A DNA stretch of 64,000 nt from Pseudomonadota bacterium (GCA_018821535.1 JAHJLV010000017.1:1-64000); one strand, 5' to 3'; counted from the stretch's first letter, positions 8,492-17,618 are shown. Translations and numbers: made by a program. The notes: generated from the letters alone by a model not told the origin.

Positions 8492-9608
8492 AAAAACCAT
8501 TCGCCTGCTTTTAACCGGAGGAGAAACCGGCGGCCATCTCTACCCTGCCCTGGCCGTAGCCGAGATGCTGGCCAAAATCGTTCCGGGATCTGAATCCATT
8601 TATGTGGGGGCAGCAGGCCGCATTGATATGAAAAAAAGTATTGGTGCAGAATACACCACCCATTCTCTCTCAATGGCCCCCTATGACCGGAAAAGTTTAT
8701 TTGGAAATCTGGGACTTCCCTGGAGACTTTTCAAAAGCTTTTTTCAGACATTGCACATTCTGCAGCAATACCGCCCACATGCAGTGATGGGTGTGGGGGC
8801 ATTTCCCAGTGTGCCTGTCATTTATGCAGCATGGTTGAAAAAAATACCCACACTGCTGCTTGAACCCAATGCGCAGCCGGGTCTGGCAAACACCATTCTT
8901 GCAAAATTAGCGCATCGTATCTGTGTTTCAAAGGCGGGGATGGACGCCTTTTTCCCCCAAGATAAAATCGTGAACACCGGTACCCCGATGCGAAGCAGTC
9001 TGTTACAGGAAGCGTCTGACCGAAAAGGAAGCTGCTCATTATTTGGCATTCCACCAGACACCAGAACAGTGTTGATCACCGGCGGCAGCACCGGGTCAAT
9101 CACCATTAACAATATGGTTCTGGAAAATCTGGATCGTCTTGCCGGCAGTATCGGTCATCTGCTCTGGCAAACCGGGGAACGGGATGAAAAACGTATTCGC
9201 GCGGCAACAGGTACTCACCTGCCTGAAAACTGCACCATACTGCCCTATATTGACAGGATGGGCTGTGCATATGCCGTGGCCGACCTTGTGATTTCTTCAG
9301 CCGGAGCAGTCAGTCTCTCTGAATTGGCACTGCTTGGAAAACCTGCTGTGATTATCCCGGATCCCGATGTCACAGAAAATCACCAGCTGAAAAATGCTCA
9401 GGATCTGCATGATAAAAACGCCTGCATTCTGTTGGACCCGGGCATTCCTTCCCGACAGGCAGCAGCACGTATCATGGAATTGATAAATTCCCCATTAACG
9501 CTTGAACAATTGAAAAACAATATTCTGCAACATGCTGAACCTCAATCAGCCCGGCTGATTGTTGAGCAGATTCTGCAACTTGTTATTCAGCGGACATCAG
9601 ACCGCTGA
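8481..9608 (+). CDS. murG: MurG-type UDP-N-acetylglucosamine glycosyltransferase (GT28)
   Basis: A 375-residue protein, a normal length for MurG. Family motifs are present: the glycine-rich loop GGETGGHLYPALAVAE at the N-terminus, GVGAFPSVP, LEPNAQPGLAN, and in the C-terminal half ISSAGAVSLSEL and ENHQLKNA. MurG adds GlcNAc to lipid I on the inner face of the membrane. ATG 8481 lies inside the last codons of the STT3-type gene; a longer frame from 8391 runs within that gene and lacks family similarity. No other cell-wall gene is adjacent, so this could be a paralogue that builds a lipid-linked glycan for the neighbouring oligosaccharyltransferase rather than peptidoglycan. Confidence 0.8.
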   Translation: MQNKKTIRLLLTGGETGGHLYPALAVAEMLAKIVPGSESIYVGAAGRIDMKKSIGAEYTTHSLSMAPYDRKSLFGNLGLPWRLFKSFFQTLHILQQYRPHAVMGVGAFPSVPVIYAAWLKKIPTLLLEPNAQPGLANTILAKLAHRICVSKAGMDAFFPQDKIVNTGTPMRSSLLQEASDRKGSCSLFGIPPDTRTVLITGGSTGSITINNMVLENLDRLAGSIGHLLWQTGERDEKRIRAATGTHLPENCTILPYIDRMGCAYAVADLVISSAGAVSLSELALLGKPAVIIPDPDVTENHQLKNAQDLHDKNACILLDPGIPSRQAAARIMELINSPLTLEQLKNNILQHAEPQSARLIVEQILQLVIQRTSDR

Positions 9609-9616
9609 ATAACAAG
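9579..9616. repeat. Perfect 15-bp inverted repeat spanning the murG-like stop codon
   Basis: Arms CTTGTTATTCAGCGG (9579-9593) and CCGCTGAATAACAAG (9602-9616) flank an 8-base loop and include the last codons and stop of the MurG-type gene. It lies between two convergent genes and has no T-run on either strand. It may be a bidirectional, factor-assisted terminator or an mRNA-stabilising hairpin. Confidence 0.65.
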
Positions 9617-9624
9617 GACATACA

Positions 9625-12600
9625 TTATTTAATTACGGGGTCAAGCGCCGGGCATCGTCTGCCTAACATCTCACAGTTCTCTCCATCAAACCAGGAACCG
9701 CCCATCGACTTGCACTGGGCCTGACTTCTTGCATCCACACACCTTACCGGCACAACAGAAGGATCAGTGGAGATGGTGCTCAGGCAACAGGCCCCTAATG
9801 CTATGGGCGTTACCTGGCATTCTGCCGAACTCAGATCAGAACACTGCCGATTTGATGAGAATTTTCCACCTAATTTTTTGCAATTGCTTTCCAGCATCCA
9901 GTTTGCACATTTTATAATGCCCTCGGCATCTTTATAACAACAGGCACCGTAAGGCGGACAAACAGATCCGTCGATTTCTTCACACGTCTGTTCCTGATAC
10001 CAGCTGCCCTGGAGCAGTTTACATTTATACTCTGTCAACTTGTCCAGGCATTGAACCGGGAACACACCGCTCTCGTTCACATAGGAAATCTTCGGGTGGC
10101 AGCAGGCACCGGTGGGTACCGGTACCGGGCATTCTGCAGATGACAGATCGGAACACTGCCGGTCAGCATAAAAAGATCCGCCGGCATCCGCGCATGCAGA
10201 AGTCGTGACATCATCATTGCACACTGCAGTGGTGGTTCCGTCTCCCGACATCATGGTCTGGCAGCAGGCCCCTTGGATTTCCTGAATCGGCGGGCATTCT
10301 TCATAACTCAGTTGAGAACAATTCTGCTCTTCATACCAGCTGCCGCCCATGGCGGTACACTGGGTTTGGGTTCTTGCATCCACACATCTTACCGCAGTGG
10401 AGATGTTGCTCAGGCAACAGGCACCGGTAGCCGCAGGGGGAACACATTGGGCTTCAGCACAGGTCTGATTTGCTTTAAATTCTCCTGATAGTTTGGTGCA
10501 AGCGCTTTCCAGCATCCAGTTCGCACATTTATCAATTCCCTGGGCATCTGTATAACAGCAGGCACCGTAAGGCGGACAAACAGATCCGTCGAGGTCTGCA
10601 CACTTCTGATCCTGATACCAGCTGCCCTGGAGTATTTTGCATTTGTACTCTGTCAACTTGTCCAGGCATTGAACCGGAAACACACCGCTTTCGTTCACAT
10701 AGGAAATCTTCGGGTGGCAGCAGGCACCTGTGGGCACCGGGACCGGACATTCTGCCGATGACAGTTCGGAACACTGGCGGTCTGCAAAGAAAGATCCGCC
10801 GATATCAGAACATTGAGAAATGGTCACGTTATTATTGCATACTGCAGTGGTCGAGCCGTCTCCCGATGTCATGGTACTGCAGCAGGCACCAATAGCCTCC
10901 GGGATCGGCGGGCATTCTTCATAACTCAGTTGAGAACAATTCTTTTCTTCATACCAGCTGCCGCCAATGGCGGTACACTGGGTTTGGGTTCTTGCATCCA
11001 CACACCTTACCGGCACAGTTGACCCATCAGCGCCGGTGCTGGTCAGGCAGCATGCCCCAACAGCCGGGGGGGGTACACATTCCACTTCAGCACAGGTCTG
11101 ATTTGCATGAAAGGTTCCTGATAATTTGCTGCAACTGCTTTCCAGCATCCAGTTCGCACATTTTTTAATTCCCTCGGCATCTTCATAACAACAGGCGCCG
11201 TATGGTGCACAAACAGATCCGTCGAGGTCTGCACACTTCTGATCCTGATACCAGCTGCCCTGGAGTATTTTACATTTGTATTCTGTCAACTTGTCCAGGC
11301 ATTGAACCGGAAACACACCGCTCTCGTTCACATAGGAAATCTTCGGGTGGCAGCAGGCACCGGTAGCAGCCTGGATCGGGCACTCTTCCGATGACAGCTC
11401 GGAACACTGCCGGTCTGCAAAGAAAGATCCGTCAACCGCCGCACATTCATCACCGGTCATACTATCACAAACAGCATAAGATGTTGAACCGTCACCTGAC
11501 AGCATGGTCCGGCAGCAGGCCCCGGTAACCGGTGGAATGGGCGGGCATTCTTCTTGTGAAAGAGAATCACAGGTTCTTGCACGGAACCAGCTGCCCTGAA
11601 GCAGCTGACATTTATACTCGGTCAGGCTGTCCAGACATTGCACCGGAAATACACCGCTTTCATTTACATAGCTTATTTTAGGCCGACAACAGGCACCGGT
11701 TTCGGTTCCAGTGGACGGACATTCATTCTCTGTCAGATCTGCGCATAACTGGTCCTGATACCATTTTCCCCCTATATCCATACATTGCGGCTTGGTTCGG
11801 GCTTCAATACATCTGTCCGAAAGACCACTGTCTCCCTGGGAAACACAGCATGCTCCCTGGGGTTCTGCCCCCACAGGGCATTCTTCTGAAGAAAGGCCGG
11901 CACATTGTCTATTTTCATGAAAGGTGCCATTCAATTCATTAATGCATATACGCTCAGATACATTGTCTTCACATCGAGTAACAGGAATGCAGTTTTCATC
12001 TGCTGTGTAACAACATCCACCAAATGGCGGACATTCCGCACCGGTTGCGGCCGGATTTATCCCTGGATTTAAATCGTCGCAGTCCCCTGATACACCATTC
12101 AGCTCTGCCGCACTGTAATAATCTTCGTCTGGTCGGCTCTGGCTCCATCGGGTTGTTCCATCGGAATACCCATCTTTATCCTGATCTTTGTACCAGCGTG
12201 TCTGCCCGACGTTTTTGGCAAAAATTCTCAGGTCTTCACCGTCAATATCATCGTCTGCTTTTACATCCAGACCAGTAACGGGATTGTAAAGCAATTCTAT
12301 TTCCGTTTGGGCCAGAGCACGGTCATACAGCCTGACATCATCCATTTGACCTGAAAAAAAGTTGGCCGGTGACATTCCACTCCATGCTGATCCCATGGAT
12401 ATCAGGTTTAATCCGGTATCTTTAACCTGATAAAAATTATTTTTTGACCAGAGAAGTTGGCCGTTTTTATAAAATAAAACCCTGCTATACTGTGTGCCGT
12501 TCTTTTCCACAACAACAGCCAGATGCTGCCAACCAGTGGTTTTTATCCCTTCCGAATACGACACGGTACCGATCACAACACTGTATCCGCCATTGGAAAA

Positions 12601-12993
12601 CCCGACAGCAATCAAAGGATTTCCACTGGCAGACGGTTTTCCAAAAAACATCCGGCCATCCGCGGTATCGTGCGGATTAACCCACATGGACACAGAAAAA
12701 ACCAGCGGAAGATTGAAGTTTCCGGCCGAAATATAGTCATCGTGACCATCAAAAGAATAGGCGCTGTCAGGATTTCCAACCCTGTCAGCCGAAAGGGAAA
12801 CCCCGTTATATTCAATGCCGTGATATCCATCCGGGCCCGCATCCATGGGGCCGCCGTCAAACGGATAATAGGCGATCAAGCCGTCCCGCAGTCCTGCATA
12901 CGCATTTATTGACAGCCCTAAAACGCTTACCCAAAGAATGATCAACCAACAAAACGCCTGAATGGTGGAACCTCCCGTGCGGATTCTTTTCAT
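9625..12993 (-). CDS. Secreted LamG-domain protein with 15 six-cysteine GACC modules
   Basis: A 1122-residue exported protein. After a signal peptide (cleavage near AYA) comes a LamG/concanavalin-like domain at about residues 38-235 (LIAYYPFDG, MWVNP, GQMDDVRLYDRAL). Residues 240-318 are acidic and calcium- or metal-binding-like (DQDKDGYSDG, then GDCDDLNPGINPAA, similar to MopE-type motifs). Residues about 320-1118 consist of 15 modules starting GACC or GGCC, each with six cysteines. There is no PEP-CTERM tail or other anchor. About 90 cysteines imply disulfide bonding or metal binding outside the cell. AAGGAG lies 11 bases before the ATG. A sigma-54 promoter is found about 150 bases upstream. 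The module family is not one I can name. Confidence 0.75.
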   Translation of the reverse strand: MKRIRTGGSTIQAFCWLIILWVSVLGLSINAYAGLRDGLIAYYPFDGGPMDAGPDGYHGIEYNGVSLSADRVGNPDSAYSFDGHDDYISAGNFNLPLVFSVSMWVNPHDTADGRMFFGKPSASGNPLIAVGFSNGGYSVVIGTVSYSEGIKTTGWQHLAVVVEKNGTQYSRVLFYKNGQLLWSKNNFYQVKDTGLNLISMGSAWSGMSPANFFSGQMDDVRLYDRALAQTEIELLYNPVTGLDVKADDDIDGEDLRIFAKNVGQTRWYKDQDKDGYSDGTTRWSQSRPDEDYYSAAELNGVSGDCDDLNPGINPAATGAECPPFGGCCYTADENCIPVTRCEDNVSERICINELNGTFHENRQCAGLSSEECPVGAEPQGACCVSQGDSGLSDRCIEARTKPQCMDIGGKWYQDQLCADLTENECPSTGTETGACCRPKISYVNESGVFPVQCLDSLTEYKCQLLQGSWFRARTCDSLSQEECPPIPPVTGACCRTMLSGDGSTSYAVCDSMTGDECAAVDGSFFADRQCSELSSEECPIQAATGACCHPKISYVNESGVFPVQCLDKLTEYKCKILQGSWYQDQKCADLDGSVCAPYGACCYEDAEGIKKCANWMLESSCSKLSGTFHANQTCAEVECVPPPAVGACCLTSTGADGSTVPVRCVDARTQTQCTAIGGSWYEEKNCSQLSYEECPPIPEAIGACCSTMTSGDGSTTAVCNNNVTISQCSDIGGSFFADRQCSELSSAECPVPVPTGACCHPKISYVNESGVFPVQCLDKLTEYKCKILQGSWYQDQKCADLDGSVCPPYGACCYTDAQGIDKCANWMLESACTKLSGEFKANQTCAEAQCVPPAATGACCLSNISTAVRCVDARTQTQCTAMGGSWYEEQNCSQLSYEECPPIQEIQGACCQTMMSGDGTTTAVCNDDVTTSACADAGGSFYADRQCSDLSSAECPVPVPTGACCHPKISYVNESGVFPVQCLDKLTEYKCKLLQGSWYQEQTCEEIDGSVCPPYGACCYKDAEGIIKCANWMLESNCKKLGGKFSSNRQCSDLSSAECQVTPIALGACCLSTISTDPSVVPVRCVDARSQAQCKSMGGSWFDGENCEMLGRRCPALDPVIK
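9640..12035 (-). repeat. Tandem Cys-rich modules in higher-order four-module repeats
   Basis: Fifteen modules of about 45-58 residues follow the plan GACC-x(n)-C-x(n)-C-x(n)-GG/GS-W/F-x(n)-C-x(5-7)-C. Four types recur in order: A (SGDGSTT), B (HPKISYVNESGVFP), C (CANWMLES) and D (RCVDARTQ). The A-B-C-D block occurs three times at the C-terminal end, with a more diverged C-D-B start. The B-type DNA CGGGTGGC recurs at 10093, 10711 and 11344, giving periods of 618 and 633 bases with very high identity, so block duplication is recent. Confidence 0.85.
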
Positions 12994-13141
12994 GTCCTGT
13001 CGCGCTCCTTTAATGTCTTTTAAAATCTGTCTAAATTATCTCAAATTTCATCAGTTTCAAGTTATTCAATTGCAGATGATAATGGTATTAGCGTGGTAAT
13101 TATGATAGCCCTTCTTATCATCTTTTGCTTCCTGAATTACA

Positions 13142-13156
13142 GCAAAAAATATGCCA
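13142..13156 (-). promoter_or_regulatory. Sigma-54 promoter for the Cys-rich secreted protein
   Basis: Read on the minus strand the site is TGGCATATTTTTTGCT, with GG and GC (plus-strand CC 13154-13155 and GC 13142-13143) separated by exactly 10 bases. It matches the elements at 3551 and 17816. Transcription would begin near 13130, giving a leader of about 135 bases to the ATG at 12993. Confidence 0.7.
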
Positions 13157-13339
13157 GTTTGCATGTTTTTGAGGAATATTGACGGATTAATAGTATTACA
13201 AAAATTTTGTTTAAAATATAGTTTTTTGATAGCCTTTATACAAAGCCGTTCTTAAGATTTTTTCTTTAAACTTGATGCTTTCCGGTTTCTTAGACGTTGT
13301 CTGCTTCAGATTAAAATACGTGTAATATGTTTTTTACAT

Positions 13340-13376
13340 GTGAAAAAAAATTCTTAAATTGTGAAAAAAAATTCTT
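13340..13376. repeat. Two 16-bp direct repeats, 21-bp period
   Basis: GTGAAAAAAAATTCTT occurs at 13340-13355 and again at 13361-13376. The 21-base period is two helical turns, as is common for paired binding sites. It lies about 190 bases upstream of the minus-strand sigma-54 promoter and about 70 upstream of the MarR promoter, so it could serve either. The rest of 12994-13447 is AT-rich, and I see no gene in it. Confidence 0.5.
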
Positions 13377-13447
13377 TTAAAACGGTATTTTATTATAACA
13401 TTAAGGCGTTTAAAACCTCTTGCCACTGACTGCGGTTAATAAAATGA

Positions 13448-13476
13448 TTGACATTTATTAAAAATCTGTTTAATTG
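13448..13476 (+). promoter_or_regulatory. Sigma-70-type promoter for the MarR regulator
   Basis: TTGACA at 13448-13453, a 17-base spacer and TAATTG at 13471-13476. The palindrome GTATAC follows directly at 13480. The start codon is 24 bases after the -10 box. Confidence 0.55.
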
Positions 13477-13499
13477 TTCGTATACAGAGGATTGAAACC

Positions 13500-13922
13500 A
13501 TGAAAGAAATGCCCGAAGATCTGCCGGATTGTACTGTGTTTCTGCTGGGGAAAGCCTATCAGAAAGCCCATGGGGAATTCAAAAACCGGCTTAAACCGTA
13601 TGATCTCACCAATATGCAGCATCTGGTACTTGAAGGACTCTGGTATAAGGATGGCATCACTGCAACCGAACTTGGGAAAACGCTCATCCTCGACAAGGCA
13701 ACCCTGTCCGGGGTTCTTGACCGCATGGTTGAAGGCGGCTGGATTGTCAAAACCCAGGACCCGGAGGATAAAAGAGTCAGCAGGCTTTTTCCGTCGGACA
13801 AGGCCAACCGGATGAAGACAGAATTGATTGAGGTTCGAAAACAGGCCAATGAGGATCTGCTTGCAGAGTTCAGGCCCGAAGAACGGATATTGTTGAATCG
13901 GTTTCTGTGGGATTTGATCTGA
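13500..13922 (+). CDS. MarR-family transcriptional regulator
   Basis: A 140-residue winged-helix protein of typical MarR size. The helix-turn-helix is at about residues 50-80 (TATELGKTLILDKATLSGVLDRM), followed by the wing with the conserved DPEDKRVSRLF. MarR proteins are dimers that release DNA when they bind small, often aromatic or acyl ligands. AGAGGA precedes ATG 13500. The gene lies directly upstream of the acyl-CoA dehydrogenase and acyl-CoA ligase, separated by a TTTGCATAC/GTATGCAAA inverted repeat, so it probably controls these genes in response to a fatty acid or its CoA ester. That role is inferred from position only. Confidence 0.85.
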   Translation: MKEMPEDLPDCTVFLLGKAYQKAHGEFKNRLKPYDLTNMQHLVLEGLWYKDGITATELGKTLILDKATLSGVLDRMVEGGWIVKTQDPEDKRVSRLFPSDKANRMKTELIEVRKQANEDLLAEFRPEERILLNRFLWDLI

Positions 13923-13937
13923 GTGGTTCCGATCAGG

Positions 13938-13967
13938 TATTTTGCATACAGACCGTTGGTATGCAAA
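13938..13967. promoter_or_regulatory. Operator-like inverted repeat before the acyl-CoA dehydrogenase gene
   Basis: Arms TTTGCATAC (13941-13949) and GTATGCAAA (13959-13967) form a perfect 9-bp dyad with a 9-base spacer. The left side reads TATTTTGCATA (13938-13948), an 11-mer also found in the dyad at 34587-34609 before the beta-oxidation operon. An AT-rich -10-like stretch (TATATATAAA) follows before the start codon. Confidence 0.6.
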
Positions 13968-14008
13968 GTTTTGTATTACCAACATATATATAAATGAGGT
14001 GTTCAGAC

Positions 14009-15715
14009 ATGCTGTTATTAAACCCTAAAAATTATCAGGACAGAAACTACCCGGATGATCGCTCAAAAGAGATCATGCTCAAAACCATTGACTGGTTTGA
14101 AACAAAGGGACTGGAAAAAATGAAGGCGGATTACCGGTCACGGGAATTCACCTATGACTTTGCCCAATTCATTCAGAAGGAAGGGATTTTTGAAACCCTT
14201 TTTCTTCCCAAAGGATACGGAAGCGAGGACCAGTATTACAGCACCTACCGCATGTATGAATTCTCGGAAATCTGCGGTTTTTACGGAACCGCATACTGGT
14301 ACATGTATCACGTCTCCACCCTGGGTCTTGATCCGGTATTCCTCGGAGACAACGAAGCATTCAAGCATGCGGCCGTGGAAACGCTGAGAAAAAATCCCCT
14401 GTGTGCCTTTGGACTGTCTGAAAAGGAGCATGGTGCAGATATCTATTCATCTGACATGAAGCTTTATCCCCAGGCAGATGGAACCTTTCTGGCAAAAGGA
14501 TCCAAATATTATATCGGTAATGGAAACGAAGCCGGGATTGTTACGGTTTTCGGTAAAGTGGACGGAACAGACGACTATGTGTTTTTTGCTGTTGATTCAA
14601 AACATGAAAAATATGAATGCGTTCAGAATGTCATCTGGGCCCAGAATTATGTTTCAGAATTCACGCTCCATGACTATCCGATTACAGATGCGGATATCCT
14701 TTCCAGAGGAGCCAAGGCCTGGGATGATATGCTCAATACCATCAATATCTGTAAATTCAATATCGGTTCCGGGGCAACCGGCATTGTGACCCATTCCTTT
14801 TATGAAGCACTGAACCATGCGGCCCATCGGAATCTTTACGGGAAATATGTCACTGAATTTACCCATGTGAAAAAACTTTTTGTGGATTCCTTCTGCCGCC
14901 TTGGCGCCATGAAGCTGTTTGGATTGAGAGCCACAGACTATATGCGGAATGCGTCCTCTGAAGACAAACGCTATCTGCTGTATAACCCGATCATGAAAAT
15001 GAAAGTGGCCCTTCAGGGAGAAGCGGTTCATGAGATGCTCTGGGATATTATCGCAGCAAGGGGATTTGAAAAAGATATTTATTTTGAGCAGGCCGTCACC
15101 GAGCTTCGGGGATTTCCGAAACTTGAAGGCACACGGCATGTCAACATGGCCCTGATTGTCAAATTGATCCCCAGCTATTTTTTCAATCCAGGTCAGTTTG
15201 ATGCTGTTCCCAGGATCATTGATGCCCGGAATGATGATTACCTGTTTGAGCAGGGGCCCACCCGGGGATATGCCAAAATACAATTCCATGATTACCGTCT
15301 GGCTTATAACAGCAAGGATCTTCCCAATATTGCCATTTTCAGGGAACAGATCAGGGCATATGAAGAATTTCTCATGGTGTCGGGCATGGAACTGAAAGAC
15401 CAGATGATGAATGATTTTGATTATCTTCTGGCTGTGGGTGAGATTTTCACCCTGGTGGCCTATGGCCAGCTGATCATTGAGAGCGCTGCCATTGAAAAGA
15501 TTGATGATGGTCTTCTGGATCAGATCTTTGATTTCATGGTCAGGGATTTTGCCGTATACGGACTGGATCTTTTCTCAAAGCCGAGCAGCACAAAACAGCA
15601 GCAGGATGCCTGTCTGAAAATGGTGAAACGTCCGGCTCCGGATCAGAAACGATTTGACACTGTTTTAAAAGACCATGTTTATTCACTCATCGATGCATAT
15701 GAGATGAACGCTTAA
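14009..15715 (+). CDS. Acyl-CoA dehydrogenase family protein
   Basis: A 568-residue flavoprotein, longer than the usual 380. The family core is visible: an N-terminal helical region, the mid-domain loop LCAFGLSEKEHGADIYSSD, and a C-terminal segment LRGFPKLEGTRHVN in the place of the usual catalytic EGT motif. It should oxidise an acyl-CoA to the 2-enoyl-CoA and pass electrons to ETF. ATG 14009 has GAGGTG seven bases upstream and is preferred to ATG 13994. The next gene, an acyl-CoA ligase, begins 54 bases downstream, so activation and first oxidation are probably co-expressed. The long form and diverged C-terminus set it apart from the three dehydrogenases at 25.7-29.8 kb. Confidence 0.8.
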   Translation: MLLLNPKNYQDRNYPDDRSKEIMLKTIDWFETKGLEKMKADYRSREFTYDFAQFIQKEGIFETLFLPKGYGSEDQYYSTYRMYEFSEICGFYGTAYWYMYHVSTLGLDPVFLGDNEAFKHAAVETLRKNPLCAFGLSEKEHGADIYSSDMKLYPQADGTFLAKGSKYYIGNGNEAGIVTVFGKVDGTDDYVFFAVDSKHEKYECVQNVIWAQNYVSEFTLHDYPITDADILSRGAKAWDDMLNTINICKFNIGSGATGIVTHSFYEALNHAAHRNLYGKYVTEFTHVKKLFVDSFCRLGAMKLFGLRATDYMRNASSEDKRYLLYNPIMKMKVALQGEAVHEMLWDIIAARGFEKDIYFEQAVTELRGFPKLEGTRHVNMALIVKLIPSYFFNPGQFDAVPRIIDARNDDYLFEQGPTRGYAKIQFHDYRLAYNSKDLPNIAIFREQIRAYEEFLMVSGMELKDQMMNDFDYLLAVGEIFTLVAYGQLIIESAAIEKIDDGLLDQIFDFMVRDFAVYGLDLFSKPSSTKQQQDACLKMVKRPAPDQKRFDTVLKDHVYSLIDAYEMNA

Positions 15716-15769
15716 AACCAGAACCGGGGAAGTATAATACGTATCCCCCCCAACGCTACAGGAGATATT

Positions 15770-17554
15770 ATGCAGTTTAAGGATTATAATAATTTTCATC
15801 AAATGCTGTGTGAAACAGTGGAAAAATACGCCAATGCCCCGGCATACCGATGGTTTGACGCTGATGCAAATGCATCTTCCCTGACCTGGAAACAATTTTA
15901 TGATCAGGTCAAAGCCGCGGCCAAAAGCCTTATGGCGCTGGATATGCAAAAAGGTGACAAGGTCAATATCCTGGGGTACACCTGTTATAAATGGGTGTTG
16001 ACCGATGTTGCCAACATGAGCATGGGCCTGGGTACAGTGGGGATTTATCAGTCCAACCTGGCCGTGGATTGTGACTATATCATCAACCATTCAGATGCCA
16101 CCCTGATTTTTGCAGAAAACCAGACCCAGCTGGATAAAGTGCTCAGCATCCGTGACCATCTGCCAAATATCAAAAAGGTGATACTTTTTGAAGGCCGGCA
16201 TCCGGGTGACGACTGGGTGATCACCTATGACGAGTTTCTGGCACTGGGAAAAGACATTGATGATGCCGTGTTTGAAAAGCGGACAAAACAGGTGACACCG
16301 GAGGATACTGCCGGTCTTGTCTATACATCCGGAACCACCGGCGTTCCCAAAGGGGTTGTGCTGACCCATGACAATATCACTTACACCTGTCAGTCGGTGT
16401 ACCAGAGCGGTCAGTTTTATGATGGCGAGGAAATGTTTGTCTTTCTGCCCCTGGCCCATGTCTTTGCCAGAACCTGCTGTTACACGGCAATCAAAACCGG
16501 CAACCGTACCACCTTTGCCCGGAGCATTGACAGCCTTCTGGAAGATTTCAAACTGGCCTCCCCCCACTGGTTTGTCAGTGTTCCAAGGGTTTTTGAAAAA
16601 ATCCATACCAAGATCATCAGCGGAGCCCAAGCCAAAGGCGGCGCTGCGTTAAAGATATTCAACTGGGCCTGCAGTGTGGGGGCACAGGTCAGCGATCTTA
16701 AGGTTAAAAAAGAGCCCATTCCCATGATGCTTGGATTAAAATACACGCTGGCAACAAAACTGGTATTTTCAAAAATACATGCGGCCCTGGGCGGAAATGT
16801 CAAATGGTGCATCAGTGGCGCTGCGCCGTTGAATCCTGAGATCGCAAAATTCTTTCATGCAGCAGGCCTGCTGATCCTTGAAGGAATCGGCATGACTGAA
16901 AACACCTCCTTTTCCAATGTGAACCGCCAGGACGACTACGACTTTGGTGTGGTCGGCCCTCCGGGAGTGGGTACGTTCCATAAAATTGATAAGGATGGAG
17001 AAGTCCTGTTCAAGGGCCGGAATGTCATGAAAGAATATTATAAGATGCCCAAGGAAACAGCAGAGACATTTACCGACGATGGGTGGCTTCGGTCCGGCGA
17101 TCTGGGCATGATTGATGGAAATGATGTGCTCAAAATCACTGGCCGCAAAAAAGATCTGATTATTACTGCGGGCGGGAAAAACATTGCGCCCTCCCGTATT
17201 GAAGGCATCATGATCACATCAAAATACATCAACCAGTTCTGTGTGATCGGTGACCAGCGTAAATACCTTTCCGCCATTGCATCTCTGGATGAAGAAAACA
17301 TCAAGGCCTTTGCAGCGGAAAACAAGATTTCATTTTCTGATTATTCAGAACTGCTCAGGCACCCGGATATTCAGGCCCTGATTGAAAAAGAAGTGGCTAT
17401 CCGAAACAAGGAGCTGCCTTCTTTTGAAACCATTAAAAAGGTTAAAATTGTTCCTGAATTCACCATTGAAAACAATATGATGACGCCCACGTTCAAACTG
17501 AAAAAAAATATCATATTGAAAACCTATGAAAATGATATCCAGTCCATGTATTAA
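15770..17554 (+). CDS. Long-chain fatty acid--CoA ligase (AMP-forming)
   Basis: A 594-residue member of the ANL adenylating superfamily. The AMP-binding P-loop is YTSGTTGVPKGVVLTH near residue 188. The C-terminal hinge and lysine motif appear as WLRSGDLG and GRKKDLIITAGGKNIAPS. The length and the phrase GGKNIAPSRIE match the FadD15/long-chain group. It activates free fatty acids with ATP and CoA at the membrane or in the cytoplasm. AGGAG lies seven bases before ATG 15770. It follows the acyl-CoA dehydrogenase gene and ends at a strong terminator. Confidence 0.9.
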   Translation: MQFKDYNNFHQMLCETVEKYANAPAYRWFDADANASSLTWKQFYDQVKAAAKSLMALDMQKGDKVNILGYTCYKWVLTDVANMSMGLGTVGIYQSNLAVDCDYIINHSDATLIFAENQTQLDKVLSIRDHLPNIKKVILFEGRHPGDDWVITYDEFLALGKDIDDAVFEKRTKQVTPEDTAGLVYTSGTTGVPKGVVLTHDNITYTCQSVYQSGQFYDGEEMFVFLPLAHVFARTCCYTAIKTGNRTTFARSIDSLLEDFKLASPHWFVSVPRVFEKIHTKIISGAQAKGGAALKIFNWACSVGAQVSDLKVKKEPIPMMLGLKYTLATKLVFSKIHAALGGNVKWCISGAAPLNPEIAKFFHAAGLLILEGIGMTENTSFSNVNRQDDYDFGVVGPPGVGTFHKIDKDGEVLFKGRNVMKEYYKMPKETAETFTDDGWLRSGDLGMIDGNDVLKITGRKKDLIITAGGKNIAPSRIEGIMITSKYINQFCVIGDQRKYLSAIASLDEENIKAFAAENKISFSDYSELLRHPDIQALIEKEVAIRNKELPSFETIKKVKIVPEFTIENNMMTPTFKLKKNIILKTYENDIQSMY

Positions 17555-17587
17555 CTTTTTCTGAATCTTGTTTGTGCGTTTGGCAAT

Positions 17588-17618
17588 AAAAAATCCGGTC
17601 TTGCGACCGGATTTTTTT
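17588..17618 (+). terminator. Rho-independent terminator after the acyl-CoA ligase
   Basis: Stem TCCGGTC/GACCGGA with loop TTGC, an A-run before and seven Ts after. The same hairpin with identical loop recurs at 23062-23091. Confidence 0.9.
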
